In this document: positions 1 to 11,411 of the stretch, in pieces
How the letters are laid out: each line of letters begins with the position of its first letter
Position numbering within the stretch: the stretch's first letter is position 1
Source: Porites lobata
Taxonomy: Eukaryota; Cnidaria; Anthozoa; Scleractinia; Poritidae
Length of the DNA: 64,000 bases
Direction of reading: 5' to 3'
Assembly: GCA_942486035.1 (NCBI GenBank)
Contig: CALNXK010000040.1
Coordinates: forward strand, 2,913,001-2,977,000
Position numbers and translations under genes: made by a program
Notes under the pieces: model-generated
The model's input: the letters and a program-made list of their open reading frames with translations, nothing else
Told to the model about the DNA's origin: nothing
Database searches by the model: none

Positions 1-42
1 CTCTACTATCCCTGAGGAAAAATAGGGACTACTCTTAGTTTA
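1..42. mobile_element. Truncated end of a short palindromic DNA transposon (MITE)
   Basis: Bases 7-42 match the right end of the complete palindromic element at 1504-1641 (shared run CCTGAGGAAAAAT, then GGGACTACTC). Only one terminus lies inside the window. It is a non-autonomous element with no coding capacity. Confidence 0.6.
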
Positions 43-95
43 CTCACCTTACGGACACTCCGATAATACGAGCGGACAGCAGCTAAATCCCTAGG

Positions 96-151
96 CTCAG
101 TCTCCAGCCTTGGGTGTCTCGATGCGCCGACACCCAAGGCTGGAGACTGAG
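96..151. repeat. Perfect 23-bp hairpin
   Basis: Bases 96-118 are the exact reverse complement of 129-151, with a 10-base loop. The stem contains CCAGCCTTGGGTGTC. It is probably a small palindromic repeat; nothing indicates a gene. Confidence 0.7.
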
Positions 152-798
152 CGTACTGAATCCCAAGCAAAAATAAATTACAGATGTTTGACTGCAATAA
201 ACTCCCGCTATTACGGACTCTAGCTAATGAGGACACTAACTCCAGGTCCCTACAGTATTCACTATAAAAGGAGTTGACTGTAGTTGTCAGGGAAGATTAT
301 TTGCCCCAGTCAACAGTTAATGTTAATCATTTTGACTGATATTGATTTAAAGGAGTTAGGCACTAAGGTAGAGTTTTATTTCTGAATCGTAACTTGCCAA
401 ACTGCACTATTCCCCGGCATGACCCCTTCATCTCGCAATATTGTCTTTTGAATAATGATACAAAAAGGTTGTAGCCAAAAGTCACGGTTTCACTTAGCCT
501 GCGTAGCACACGTCGAAAGAGCGCCACACAGTATATAAACAACTCAGGCAAAAACGACGATTACTGAAATAAAATCCCGTGGCTTGCGATTGAAGCAGTT
601 GTCTCTCCTCGCTCCCCGCCGCAGGGACGTATTAAGCACTTGAGCATTATCTTTTTTTAACAAAAAAATCAGGTTATTACTAAACATAAATAATAATAGT
701 TTGCCATCCCCTTCTTCATAGAAAGGAAGCTATTAAGGCCAACCCTCTTGCGAGCCTCCCTTCTCCTAATGTTTCTTTTTCGTGCACCACTGAAATAA

Positions 799-952
799 CA
801 GACTCGGACCCAGTCGCTATTTATGTGTTTTTGGGGTGAGAGAAGATTGGGGCTAGTTTGAGGCGCCCGGGGATTCATGGGAGGGGAGGAAGGAAAAATA
901 CTAATCTTCTCTCATCCAAAAAACACATAAATAACGACTGGGTACGAGCCTG
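799..952. mobile_element. 154-bp hAT-like MITE inserted in the duplicate
   Basis: The ends CAGACTCGGACCCAGTCG and CGACTGGGTACGAGCCTG form an imperfect terminal inverted repeat, continued inward by TATTTATGTGTTTTT and its complement. The paralogous locus near 12588-12600 lacks the element and reads straight through. Flanking octamers TGAAATAA (791-798) and TTAAAATA (953-960) match at 6 of 8 bases. CAG...CTG ends with an 8-bp duplication fit hAT elements; that class is inferred. Confidence 0.7.
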
Positions 953-1150
953 TTAAAATAATTGATAAATGCAAAACATGAGAGCTATCTACATTTTATT
1001 TTAAAATTCTGAAAGAACAATAAACAACAAGGGAAAACTAGTGTGAGTGATATAAGCACCAATTTTCACCACATCTCTCTGGTTGCAGTAGTTGATTGAC
1101 AATAATTTTCAGAAAAAACTGTGCAATAAGTTCAGTTGTCAATGATCTTA

Positions 1151-1248
1151 TCATTCCATGTCAGATGAAAAGTGTATTTTAACAATTAATGGTTTAGGTG
1201 TTGTGGCATCGGCTACTACAATCTCTTGACCGTCAACAAGTCCAATAT
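1151..1248 (-). pseudogene. Duplicated terminal coding exon of UBA3
   Basis: On the minus strand a polypyrimidine tract and CAG at 1249-1251 precede an open exon ending in TGA at 1151-1153. It is the same length (98 nt) as the terminal exon of UBA3 at 12788-12885 and appears identical. It encodes the end of the UBA3 ubiquitin-fold domain (core VDGQEIVVADATTP). A poly(A) signal (AATAAA on minus, 995-1000) is also preserved. The catalytic part of the gene is not repeated here, so this is a gene fragment, although splice site and frame are intact. Confidence 0.85.
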
Positions 1249-1494
1249 CTGAAAGGATTGATAACAAAGGTGAAAGGAAAATAAATACAGTGTAAATTCT
1301 TTGAGCAACCACCTCCCCTTAGTATACAAACCACCCCTCCCCTAACACATGCCCGCGCGGAGATACAAAATTCCGTCTTTTCGAGTGTTGTCCACAGAAG
1401 AGAAATGTCGTAGCTCAAAGCGGTCATGTAACGCTCTATTTACTACATAAACATTAATAAAATACCAAACCATTTCACTTTAACAGATTATTCC

Positions 1495-1650
1495 TGTGAA
1501 AGGTAGACTACGAGTAGTCCCCATTTTTCCTCAGAGATAGTAGAGCGAGCGCGCCTTTCTCGCGAGAGGTGATTCTCACGCGCACTCGTGTTTTGCCCTA
1601 TCTAATATCCCTGAGGAAAAATGGGGACTACTCGTAGTCTATGTGAAAGG
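1495..1650. mobile_element. 138-bp palindromic MITE with 9-bp target duplication and a visible empty site
   Basis: The element spans 1504-1641, from TAGACTACGAGTAGTCCCC to its complement. It is flanked on both sides by TGTGAAAGG (1495-1503 and 1642-1650). The paralogous sequence at about 13130-13140 carries TGTGAAAGG once, with no insert, so it is the empty site. A 9-bp duplication is typical of Mutator-like elements, but with no transposase the superfamily is only suggested. Confidence 0.85.
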
Positions 1651-2448
1651 CGTGATTTATTATGTAGCCGTAGCAACGGTGATCTGTTCACATGTGAAGA
1701 TATCATGATTTCGCGCGAAAACTCACCTTGTAATTCATTAGACTAGTGGTTATACAATGGAACAAATTTCTCTCTTCTTGTTGAAAAATATTTTACTCGT
1801 TTGCTGCACTCACTGGAGAAATATGTTTCAACACTCGAAGAGAAATTTCGTATCCATTCGGCCATGTAGTATATATCACACGCACCAGTTAAAGGACAAA
1901 ATTATTGAGCGCAGATTGGCTGAGAGAGAAGAAAATATTTTGGTTATCAAGAGAGGGCCTGGTGTGATTTCCTTTATAAACTTTTGTCTTATAGTAACAA
2001 ACAAGAATTAAACGAGTCCTCATTCAATTAAGGATTAACTACACAGCGTTTTTAAATTACTCTTGTCGCTGAAAAACTTCGAAAACGCTCGTTTAATTGG
2101 TTCTTAATTGGTCAGCCTCGGGTTATAGGGTTAGGGTTAAGGGTTTAACCCCTGTGTGCAACACAGCCATTTTAGGTGCTTATAACAGTTATAAAAATGC
2201 AGAAATAGTAATGGTTTTGTTTGGTTTTATTAAGCAATAGTTGGTTTATAATGTTCAATCAACCTATATTCTCCTTTGAGTATGCTAAATCCTCGACAAA
2301 AAATATTAGAGTAGCCTGCGAAAACATCCGTTTCTCCTTCGCAGGCTAAAACTGTGAAGGAATAATCATTCTTTTGGCAAACTCCTTCCAAGAACAATGG
2401 GCAGATTAGTTTCTAGTTGCATCCAATATGCATAAACTGGTACAGTAC

Positions 2449-2503
2449 CTTTCAATCTCTTGGGTAGGTTCTCTCTTGTTCTTTCCTCTATAGACTTCAC
2501 AGA
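2449..2503 (-). pseudogene. Duplicated penultimate coding exon of UBA3
   Basis: It matches the UBA3 exon at 13958-14012 (55 nt; encodes SVKSIEERTRENLPKRLK plus one base). The TAG acceptor (2504-2506) and GTACTG donor are both kept. The only difference I see is synonymous (AAC versus AAT for Asn). With the exon at 1151-1248 it forms an intact two-exon 3' gene fragment lacking the E1 core. Confidence 0.85.
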
Positions 2504-2675
2504 CTAAAAAGACAGTTTGGGAAAAGGTACATTTAAAAAAGAGTTGTTTCTCTTTTAATGTGGACAAAAAAGGGTACCTAAACAAGGGAAGTGCGCAAGA
2601 TTATGGAACCACACTGTGTGTGCTACAGACTGGCAAACCCCATCATCACTTTATGGAATGAGCAGCTAAAAATAT

Positions 2676-4196
2676 ACGGTCCCATTGTCCAGCTCGCTCT
2701 CCGCGCGCTGGAGAAAAATTTGAGCTCGACCTGTTGGCAAGTCATAGATACATCCTGTTTATCGTTCAGTAGATTCCAGCGTTTGAGGACCTTTGAAGAT
2801 GTTTCTCCGTAGCAAGATGAAAGAGAGTACAATAAAAGTAAGCTGATTAGCTTCGTAACCGTCAAAATGCGTTGAGTGCTCTTTGAAAAAGCAATTCTGG
2901 AGTCGTTTTCGGACTTTTTATGATTGGCCAATCTGGGCACGTTTAATTGGTTGATAGTAATCTTGTATCCAGATCTCACTCTGTCTTGAACTTTCCCCTG
3001 GCCTTGAGAGATCTGGGTACGAAATTAGGGCGAGCCGTCAGGAAAATCGGCAGTCAGTCGACAGGATAATTGACATGTAGTTCAGCAAACGGCAGCCGGA
3101 ATAACGCCAGTCTTCGCAACCCAAAGATCAAAATCGTTCGCAAGCTATTATTACAAGGTTTCAAAAGAATTATTTTGGGTCTTCCGTGAGTTCTTCTTTG
3201 GAAGGAAAGGGTCTATATGATTTTTGATGTCTATGCAATTGGAGTGGGATTGTAGTATTACGTTTTCAGAAACCAAGAGAAGTTACTTTCGGGCAAGAAG
3301 TTTACCACCGAAAAACATCATGTTTCTTCGGACGAACCTCAAACCTGCGCTTTTTTTTTCAAATTTGGGTAATATGTGCCGGCGTCGTGGTCTGTAGCAC
3401 AGGGAAACATGTTGGATAAAACTGAATGAAAAGTTTGAACACGGTGAAACCTGATCTGAGAAAAAGGTGCCACACTTCCCAAAAAGGTGCTCAAACGGGT
3501 CCCAACAATGCTATGTTGGATCATGTTCGGTCAGGTCAAATAGGGCCTTTCATAGGCTAACCCCCCCCCCCCAGAAATTGTACCCTCCCAAATAAAGCAC
3601 GAAACGCAGAACACTAGCCCCGATGTGAATTTCATCCGTACTCGAGTCGCTCACTCCCGAGAAACATGTCTCTCACGGGAGTGTGCGACTCGAGGGGACA
3701 GCTCACGGCTGAAATTCAGGCTAGCAGAACGCTTAACGGTATTCAGTGAAATCCCGATTTTTCTAACCAAATCGGTTCGAATGAACTAGAAGTTTGAAAA
3801 ATCGGAGATTGAATTACAATGTTTGAATGGTGAAGAAAAGTTACATTAGGTTCGGAATTTTTCAGGAATTTCGAGGGTACGAGTATTTTTAAATAGGCAT
3901 TTAAAAAAAATACAGGATTTGGAACTGAAACATAAATGTGTTCTTTCAGGCACAGAAATTAACTCTTACCCACATTGGCCATGCCCCTTTAAAATTAATG
4001 ATAAGACCTGCACACATATACAATTAAAGAAACAAGCATTCATCTGGAGGCAATCACGTGGTTTATTGTTAACATTACCTTATGTTCTGCCCACCACACC
4101 TTGCTTACTGCTTTAACTGTTTTCAAACAAGCAGGTGTGATTAACAGCTGAGAGTTTATGAAATTACTGTTTATTACTTTTATTTCACGAGGAGCT
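2676..4196. other. Intergenic sequence with one small palindrome
   Basis: I see no credible coding exon here; the short open stretches show no recognisable domain. A hairpin lies at 3641-3694 (arms CTCGAGTCGCTCACTCCCG and its near complement), inside a wider inverted repeat of about 3626-3718. Candidate collagen poly(A) signals (AATAAA on minus) are at 4170-4175 and 4179-4184, just past the collagen stop. Confidence 0.5.
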
Positions 4197-7100
4197 TCAC
4201 TTGGTGCACACAGCGCATGTCAACTCTCGACCTTCAACATAGGGAAGACAAGGTAGCGAGCCGCATCTACCCTCCACAGGGTAAAGCAAAGCACCATCTC
4301 TGCTTGCTTGGCTACCAGGAACATATTCCGGGTCCCCGTCAAGGCAGATGAAATCTCTTGAGTGCGGATGACGGTAGTGTTCAGCCATCAGGTACCCATG
4401 ATACTCTTCAGTCCATCCAGATGGACAGTCATTTCTTGCAGGCATCAGTAGCATTGAGCCACGTGACTTGACAAAGCAGACAACGCAGAGAGCTTCATAG
4501 TCATGGATATTTCTTTTGAAAACGGTGCCAACGAACGAACTTACTTGATATTCGGTGCCGTAGATATATGCCCCACCCTGGACGCCATTTCTGTATCTGT
4601 CATACTTTGGCTTATGTGGAAGGCAAAGGTAGTTTGCACCACCTCCATGGTGATTGTAATACTCTCCACCCACTATACCTGTATGAAGCAAAGGGAGAAT
4701 AATCATATAAGCTCATATAGCCACATTATTACGCGTTGTACTCGCTATCTGTCTTTCACTGGCTAAGGGGCCTACAGTAGATTTTGGAAATCCGCGCAAA
4801 GGATAGATTACCGTAATTAGTTATCTGATAATAATGTATGATTTCCAAGAGGGATGTAAAACTGTGTTCCGTTCGACGATGTGTTTCTCATTATTTTTTC
4901 TTTTCACCTCGACCTTGATTACTGATTCCGGAGATCATGCTATCACCAAAAAACTCATGCAATAACTTTTTTTATAAAGGTTTTGACAAAAATGTTCCAG
5001 TGCGCTTATCTGCAGCTTAAGCATCAGCATCACAAATTGATCTATCACCAGATGCTTGAATTATTTGGGAATAGGAACTTGTTTACGGGTGTCGCTTTAA
5101 AATTTTTCACGGTTATGTCCTTAGTACTCAGTTCGTTTTTTTGTCTCTTCACCTTTATACACTATCTGTGCCCCGCTAGGACATGTGGTCCTTCCCCAGC
5201 GCACATACTTCACCCCCGAACTGCCAGACCCATCCTGTCCCCTTTGCCCTTTAGCTCCTTGAGGTCCTTTGGCTCCAGTCTTTCCAACAGGTCCTTGATC
5301 CCCCTTAGGACCTGGAGGGCCTTGAAATGGCTTGTTGGTGCCAGGTTTTCCCTGTTCCCCTATAAAGAAATGGTGCTGAACCTTAGGGTTTTTAAACGGT
5401 ATCATTTGTCTGAGCGATTTTGGTTGGCTCTCTTCGCGATCCGAATTTTTAACGTATGCAAAGCAAAGTGCTCTTAGCACACATTTTTGCCTTGGTTTTC
5501 ATTTTCTTAAGGGGAGGATATGGAAAGGGTGTTACTGTATTGCGGTTGGTGACAAATTTATTTTTAATTATTGAGGATATTTTTATTTTATTTTTAAGAT
5601 AGGATATTTTATTGTGTGCCTCTGGGGCCTGATGGTCCAGGCAATCCAGTTGGTCCAGGTGATCCAGGAGGGCCAGGTGGTCCAACTCTCTCCTTGCCTG
5701 TATTTTGACCACGCTGTCCTAGAGTAGAGAGTAAAAAAAAGGATTACAGGGATGGGGTAGGTGGACAGTTTCCCGGAATCATGTCGCACACACTGCCTCC
5801 TCCTTAGGCTCTTCGTTTTTTTCCACAAAGGCGACCGCGAAACGCGAGTGACTGGTAACGAAGCCCAAGGGACCATGGGAAGGTGAAAGAAGAGAGGAGA
5901 AGCGACGTCTTGGCAGTTTTCTCCTTCCCGCCTTCCTTTGCGCGCAAATTTTCATCGAGAGAGAGGGACCTCTGGGTAAGAGGCAGTCGCAGACATGTTC
6001 ATTTGTCGCAATTTTTGCACCATGATCGAGTCAAATATAGTTAAATAAGTGGGAACCTTTGTCCGTGGTGACAAATATGTATTCTAAGGTTTACATTCAA
6101 TGACTGAAAAAGGTCAGGATGAACAGTTCTCAAAAACCCTCAATATTGCAGTCAGTTTCCTCTTTTTCGACAATTTGCATATCCATTTCTCTTTTAGGGA
6201 ACTTTTCGTCAATGTTTTCACTTTTTTAATGCTCGCTCAATTTTCGAGGCCAGGTCCTTTGCGCTGAATTTCCTGGCACAGCTCCTTTAGACTTTCGCTG
6301 CCCGTTTAGATTGCTAGATTGTTTTAGAAATTTCCTTTGTCTGCAGTGATTAGCCATTACAATAATTAATCACCACAATACACCAACCTAAAATGTAACG
6401 CATGAGAGAATCGATTAAGTCTCCAGATCGAGGAGGTATGCGCAGAAGGGCATCAAGTCTGGGAAAGATCAAGGAAATAACCAAAGTCAAATTTTAGCTG
6501 AGACATTAGGTTAATGTTAAGCCAGCAGAGGAAGAAACTGATAGATTTTACTTGCGATTTTTGCGGTTTTTGCTTCTCAAATCGCTTCTTGGCCAATCCT
6601 CTTTCTTAGTCTAGAATTTTGTCAAATTTGGAAATCTTGCTATTCTTGCGATATTTTGCAAAAGTAAAAATCCTTTTTACTTTCGCTATTTTTGCAGAAT
6701 TTGCTACATTTCTGATATCAGTTTCCTTTAAATTTTTTTGCTAAAACTGCGAAAACAATTTGCTAGCAAGATTGATCCTGGACATAAGCAATGGTCAATG
6801 GAAATGGACATTCGTGCATGCGATGATTTTCTTGAGTAACTACTAAAAAATTCCTTCCGGTTACCGGTCATCTCGCCCCCAAGTCATTTCGCCCGGTTAC
6901 TTAGCCCCCTACTCTAGAACGAGGCATATTATATTTGAAGCGCGCTAAATGACTGAAAAATAGGGGGCTAAGTAACCGGGGCGAAATGACCGGTTACCTT
7001 GCTTCCAAGTGCGCAATTCCCAATGCCCGAAACAACCGTCACTGAATCAGCTCTTAAGGTGACTCGAACCAGTTTTTTTTTGGGGGGTACCATCCTACTT

Positions 7101-10100
7101 TGAAGCTCTCTGGTATCCCCACCTTTACTTTTATCGTAAGTCTAACACATAGAATGGATAACATATAGATCAATCTGCAATATAACATAAAATTTTTGGC
7201 GATCGGAGTAAATGTCACGTGGTTATAGTGCCACGCCCCTTTGAGGTCTGAGTCGAAAATCGGCTGTTGCCGGCATTTTTTTGTGAAAATCTCTCGGCCA
7301 CACATAGTGCGCATTAGTGCCTTGCGCTGAACAGAGTTTCACCAAAATCGCAAAGACCCAATTCGAGAAATTCAGCGGTTTCCAAATTTAGCTCATAATT
7401 TATGCGGAAATGATAAGCAAACTTTACACGGATTATATCTAATAAACCAAGAGATTCATCCCTTTATTTTGGGCATCGTTATAACAGATGGGTCCTTGCA
7501 AGTCAGCAAAACGCTTTAGGGCCTTGTAAATGCGCGCGATTTCGAGCAAAGCAAACATATAGCAATTATAGTTTTCGCTATTTGTTGGCGTTTGTCAGCG
7601 TTTGAGAGTCCTTCTCACGAAAAAAGCATTTTCTTAAAAATTCGTAGTTTTTTTTCCTTCAAATCTTTTCAGGGCCACAATTGATTAACTAACTACCCGG
7701 ACTCTGAATTTCATGGTCATTGAAAAACTGTGACACTATCTTCTATAAGCTCAAACTTGAGTAAACATTGAAGATTTTTAGCGTTTTGGCTGAGTTTGTG
7801 CTTTGGGAGTTGTCTATTGTTTCTAGTCTGTCATTATACAGCATTGTTGTTCAGCACGCGTGCAATGACCACGCTTGGCTGACTTCCGAATGCTCACCGA
7901 GATATTCCCGTCACGAGTTGGTTTAATTATTGGCTTGCATTAAACCTATAAAAAAATGACATTTTTGAAATAGTAAGTAGACTTAGTGTGTAGCACTTCT
8001 TGATTTTTTTGCAAAGACACAAGAAGCACGAGAATTGATTAAAAATTGTTAGTTGAACCTCTATGTATCACGCGATGGCTTGTCTCACTGTACCAAAATT
8101 ATAATATCTCGGTGAGCATTCGGAAGTCAGCCAAACGCGGTCATTGCACGCGTGCTGAACAAGAATGCTGTATCATGACAGACTAGAAACAATAGACAAC
8201 TCCCAAAGCACAAACTCAGCCAAAACGCTAAAAATCTTCAATGTTTACTCAAGTTTGAGCTTATAGAAGATAGTGTCACAGTTTTTCAATGTCCATGAAA
8301 TTCAGAGTCCGGGTAGTTAGTTAATCAATTGTGGCCCTGAAAAAATTTGAAGGAAAAAAAACTACGAATTTTAAAAAAAATGCTTTTTTCGTGAGAAGGA
8401 CTCTCAAACGCTGACAAACGCCAACAAATAGCGAAAACTATAATTGCTATATGTTTGCTTTGCTCGAAATCGCGCGCATTTACAAGGCCCTAAAGCGTTT
8501 TGCTGACTTGCAAGGACCCATCTGTTATAACGATGCCCAAAATAAAGGGATGAATCTCTTGGTTTATTAGATATAATCCGTGTAAAGTTTGCTTATCATT
8601 TCCGCATAAATTATGAGCTAAATTTGGAAACCGCTGAATTTCTCGAATTGGGTCTTTGCGATTTTGGTGAAACTCTGTTCAGCGCAAGGCACTAATGCGC
8701 ACTATGTGTAGCGGAGAGATTTTCACAAAAAAATGCCGGCAACAGCCGATTTTCCACTCAAACCTCAAAGGGGCGTGGCACTATAACCACGTGACATTTA
8801 CTCCGATCGCCAAAAATTTTAGGTTATTTTGTAGATTGATCTATATGTTATCCATTCTATGTGTTAGACTTACGATAAAAGTAAAGGTGGGGATACCGGA
8901 GAGCTTCAAAGTAGGATGGTACCCCCCCAAAAAAACTGGGTCGAGTCACCTTAATGCCACTGAAATGCTTGCTATATCAGCGAGACTGTTTTCATGATCA
9001 ATCTTCATTAGAAATGTAGTCTCTCCAAAGGATAAAGGATAAACGTATGAAATTAAAGCTTTTTTTAGAACGTTATAAAAAAGAGATGCACATAATGATC
9101 GAACTGACAAAACCAGTATATTAAACCTCTTCTCTATTTCCTGCAATCGCCTTGTACTCTTATTATGCCTGCAAGAGAGGAGAAAAGATTTTCGGTGAGG
9201 TAATTTAAAAAAATGAGTGACTCTCGGCAACAACAAGAAACACACGAAAATTTGCGCTGCATGAGCGTTTAACTAGACTACATCAAAACCAAAATCTACA
9301 ACCCCCCCCCCCCCCCAATAAACGCAATATCCTTTACTGTTCCTAACAATAAGAGACCATTGAAAAAAGTTCTCGCGAAAAATAACGCCTCAAAGCTAGC
9401 CTGTTCCTGGCGTTCAGATTGTGGAGTGCTGCGCGAAGTCTGCTTTTCCTGCTGACTCTTCTTTGCGCTGTCCCCATTATCTTAACAACTGGAAGGAACA
9501 GGGTTTATATTTTATTTATGTATTTTACATTTGCCACATAGAATAAATATTACAGAAAGAAAAGGAAAAAGATATATACATTATTACTAAGACTGCAAAT
9601 TTACAGGGCAGGAAAGCTTCAAAAATAGTCCAAAAGATTAAATGTAATATTAAGTGACTTAACTTTTGTAATAGATAGAGTGGCGAGGAAGCCCATTAGA
9701 AGCTAAATAGCTTGTAGAAATTGGGCTCCTCATACTTAATTATGATTTAATGTAAGCTGTCATATGGTCAAGCGAGTTTAATTTAGAGCTCTCTCGATAA
9801 GGTATTTTTTAAATGAAGTCTTGAAACTAGAGTAACTTGTCAGTTCCGTAAGATTATGGGGAAGGGAGTTTCATAGGTTAGGTCCTAGATGGAGGATTGT
9901 GAACTGTTTAATGTTTGTTCTACAGAAATGTGGTCGGTAGTTATTAGCATTTCAAGTATTAAATGTGTGTACTTGGCGATTACTAAAGGTGGTGTTAAAC
10001 GTATGAGGAAAAAGGTTATTATGGTACGAGTACATAAAACACGCAACAAAGAACGCATTAATAATGTTAAAGCTGTCAAGGATATTAAGGGTACCTTAAA

Positions 10101-10691
10101 GTAGGTTAGAGACCTGTACTTTGTTGGGCAATACACGTTATATGAATAGTACAGATATACATGATAAAATATTATAACAGAAAAATGGATGCCCAAAAGG
10201 GAAAGGCGCGAAGATTTTCGCTTTCTTGTAACACACGTTTTTCTTCTTTTCTTGCCTAATAAAAAAAGCGACTCTAATTCATTCCGCGAAAAATTCCGCC
10301 GCAAAAAGAGGAAACAATATAACGCGCGATAAAACATGTGACTTTGGTTGAAATTTTAGTCAGGTTGAAGTCCTAATCCAAATTCAATCCGTTTTCGGAA
10401 CAACAAAGGTACGCGTCCTGTGACTCGCCTTTCTTCCATGGCCTTCAGTCGTTTTTCAAAGTCTTGCTTGTGGGTTGCATTGTTTTTTACGGCTCTTCGC
10501 TCGCGATGCAGGACAGAGTGTTTATCATCAGATTCTCGGGCACTAGAGCTGCTATCTACCTCCTGGTGTTGTCCAATCAAAGATTCATCCATAGCAGAAA
10601 TATGAACCCAAGCGAGACCCCACAATATTAAGGACACAGCCAAGAAATGCAAACCGGTGCGAGGTGTACTAATTGCCGGCGAAAATTTCAT
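4197..10691 (-). CDS. Short-chain collagen (C4-like), secreted; multi-exon
   Basis: Proposed exons on minus: 10691 to about 10390 (N-terminus), 5718-5620, 5359-5153 and 4678-4197 (stop). The first exon encodes a hydrophobic signal segment (around LHFLAVSLILWGLAWV), then a charged stretch with a possible furin-type site (HRERRAV) and a heptad-like part (DFEKRLKAMEERR) that could trimerise the chains. The next two exons encode Gly-X-Y repeats (GPPGPPGSPGPTGLPG; GPPGPKGDQGPVGKTGAKG) with a short interruption. The last two encode the Cys-rich globular C-terminus (VRWGRTTCPSGAQIVYKG, then GGGANYLCLP and CGSLPCLPY) known from sponge and cnidarian short-chain collagens. Exons 2-3 keep the Gly triplet only with a GC donor at 5619-5618. 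The end of exon 1 and its join to exon 2 are not settled: the obvious donor (CGC|GTACCT) has the wrong phase, so a small exon may be missed. Role: extracellular matrix structural protein. Confidence 0.7.
6859..6997. mobile_element. 139-bp palindromic MITE in the collagen intron
   Basis: GGTTACCGGTCATCTCGCCCC at the left and GGGGCGAAATGACCGGTTACC at the right are inverted, and the pairing continues inward through GGTTACTTAGCCCCCTA. The unpaired centre is about 50 bases. No coding capacity. Confidence 0.75.
7054..8954. mobile_element. 1.9-kb fold-back element, TTAA ends, arms of about 850 bp
   Basis: The sequence from 7054 to about 7905 is nearly the reverse complement of about 8103-8954, around a spacer of about 200 bases. 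The ends are TTAAGGTGACTCGAACC and its counterpart GGGTCGAGTCACCTTAA, with no further duplication outside TTAA, so TTAA is the likely target duplication as in piggyBac elements. The arms differ at few sites. The open frames in the arms (7054-7314 minus, 8695-8997 plus) are mirror images of each other and show no transposase motif. A deleted relative lies at 53882-54851. Confidence 0.85.
9300..9316. repeat. Poly-C tract
   Basis: An uninterrupted run of about 17 C residues in the collagen intron; simple sequence. Confidence 0.8.
9500..10110 (-). pseudogene. Decayed 3' end of a CR1/L2-type non-LTR retrotransposon
   Basis: One minus-strand frame from about 10100 to 9781 reads like the C-terminal tail of a CR1/L2-type reverse transcriptase protein: FNIINAFFVACFMYSYHNN, then NNYRPHFCRTN, then GPNL*NSLPHNLTE and SSFKTSFKKYLIERALN before a stop. 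Two in-frame TGA codons sit where the family has Arg (CGA) and Trp (TGG), both explained by C-to-T type decay. The 3' untranslated part probably runs to about 9500. It lies in the collagen intron, in the sense orientation of that gene. Confidence 0.7.
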
Positions 10692-10697
10692 TGCGTA

Positions 10698-11411
10698 CCG
10701 AATGAGCGTTCCTTACTCACAGCCAAAGGAGACAAAACAACTTTCAATGAAATTGTTGTATGTGTACGTTTTCGATTTCAAAGGGAATTTTAATGAGATA
10801 AGGTCGAGAACTTTTTCGAGTTTGTGACGCAGCAGCCTATGGGCGCATGGAACAACGAAAAACTTAAAATAACAGTCTCGCGTCGGGATGACGATAACTG
10901 GGCGTTTAAGGGGGAGGGGGTAAGGCAGTGGACATTGGCGCGGGGCATTTTTGGACAACAGCAAACTGATCCATTTTCATATTACTAAATATTTTATGGA
11001 ACGGCACTCGTGACATTATTTAAGAGAGAGAAGGACAAATCGAAGAAAAGAGTGTCAATTGTGATCATTTAAACTTTGCTCATAACTACTAGCAAATAAC
11101 ACATGTTACGTTTTGATCTTTTTAAACTGAGTTGTGCAGATTTTGCAAGAGAACTGGTAGGAGAAAGCATAATTCGAAGTATGAAGTTTCTACCACGTTT
11201 TAAAAGCAGTAATATCGAATGAGCGTTCGTTACTGACAACCAAAGGAGACAAGAAACTTTCAAGGAAGTTGTTATATGTGTACGTTTTCGATATCAAAGG
11301 GAATTTTAATGAGATAAAGGCGAGAACTTTTTCGAGTTTGTGACGCAGCAGCCTACGGGCGCATTGTACAACAAAAAAATTAAAATAACAATCTCGCGTC
11401 GGAGTGACGAT
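10698..11411. repeat. Duplicated 5' flank of the collagen gene
   Basis: About 195 bp immediately upstream of the collagen start (10698-10892) recur at 11217-11411 in direct orientation, sharing GGGAATTTTAATGAGATAA and TTTTTCGAGTTTGTGACGCA with scattered differences. The proximal copy should contain 5' UTR or promoter sequence, so the distal copy may be a relict promoter. Confidence 0.75.

Larger units (their letters stand above)
270..2675 (-). repeat. Segmental duplicate of the UBA3 3' end (second copy at about 11725-14122)
   Basis: From about 270 to 2675 the sequence is closely similar to about 11725-14122. The shared part includes the last two UBA3 coding exons, the intron between them, the poly(A) signal region and about 0.7 kb of 3' flank. 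The copies differ mainly by insertions: small elements at 799-952 and 1504-1641 are present only here, and elements near 11925-12110 and 12163-12355 only in the other copy. The collagen gene lies between the copies, both in the same orientation. Confidence 0.85.

Noticed and set aside
4503..4766. Plus-strand frame of 87 codons opposite the collagen last exon
   Set aside because: It is antisense to a well-supported Cys-rich collagen C-terminal domain and has no recognisable features.
7054..8997. Open frames of 86 and 100 codons sharing MRTMC.GEIFTKKCRQQP
   Set aside because: They are the same sequence read from the two inverted arms of the fold-back element; no transposase or other domain is recognisable.
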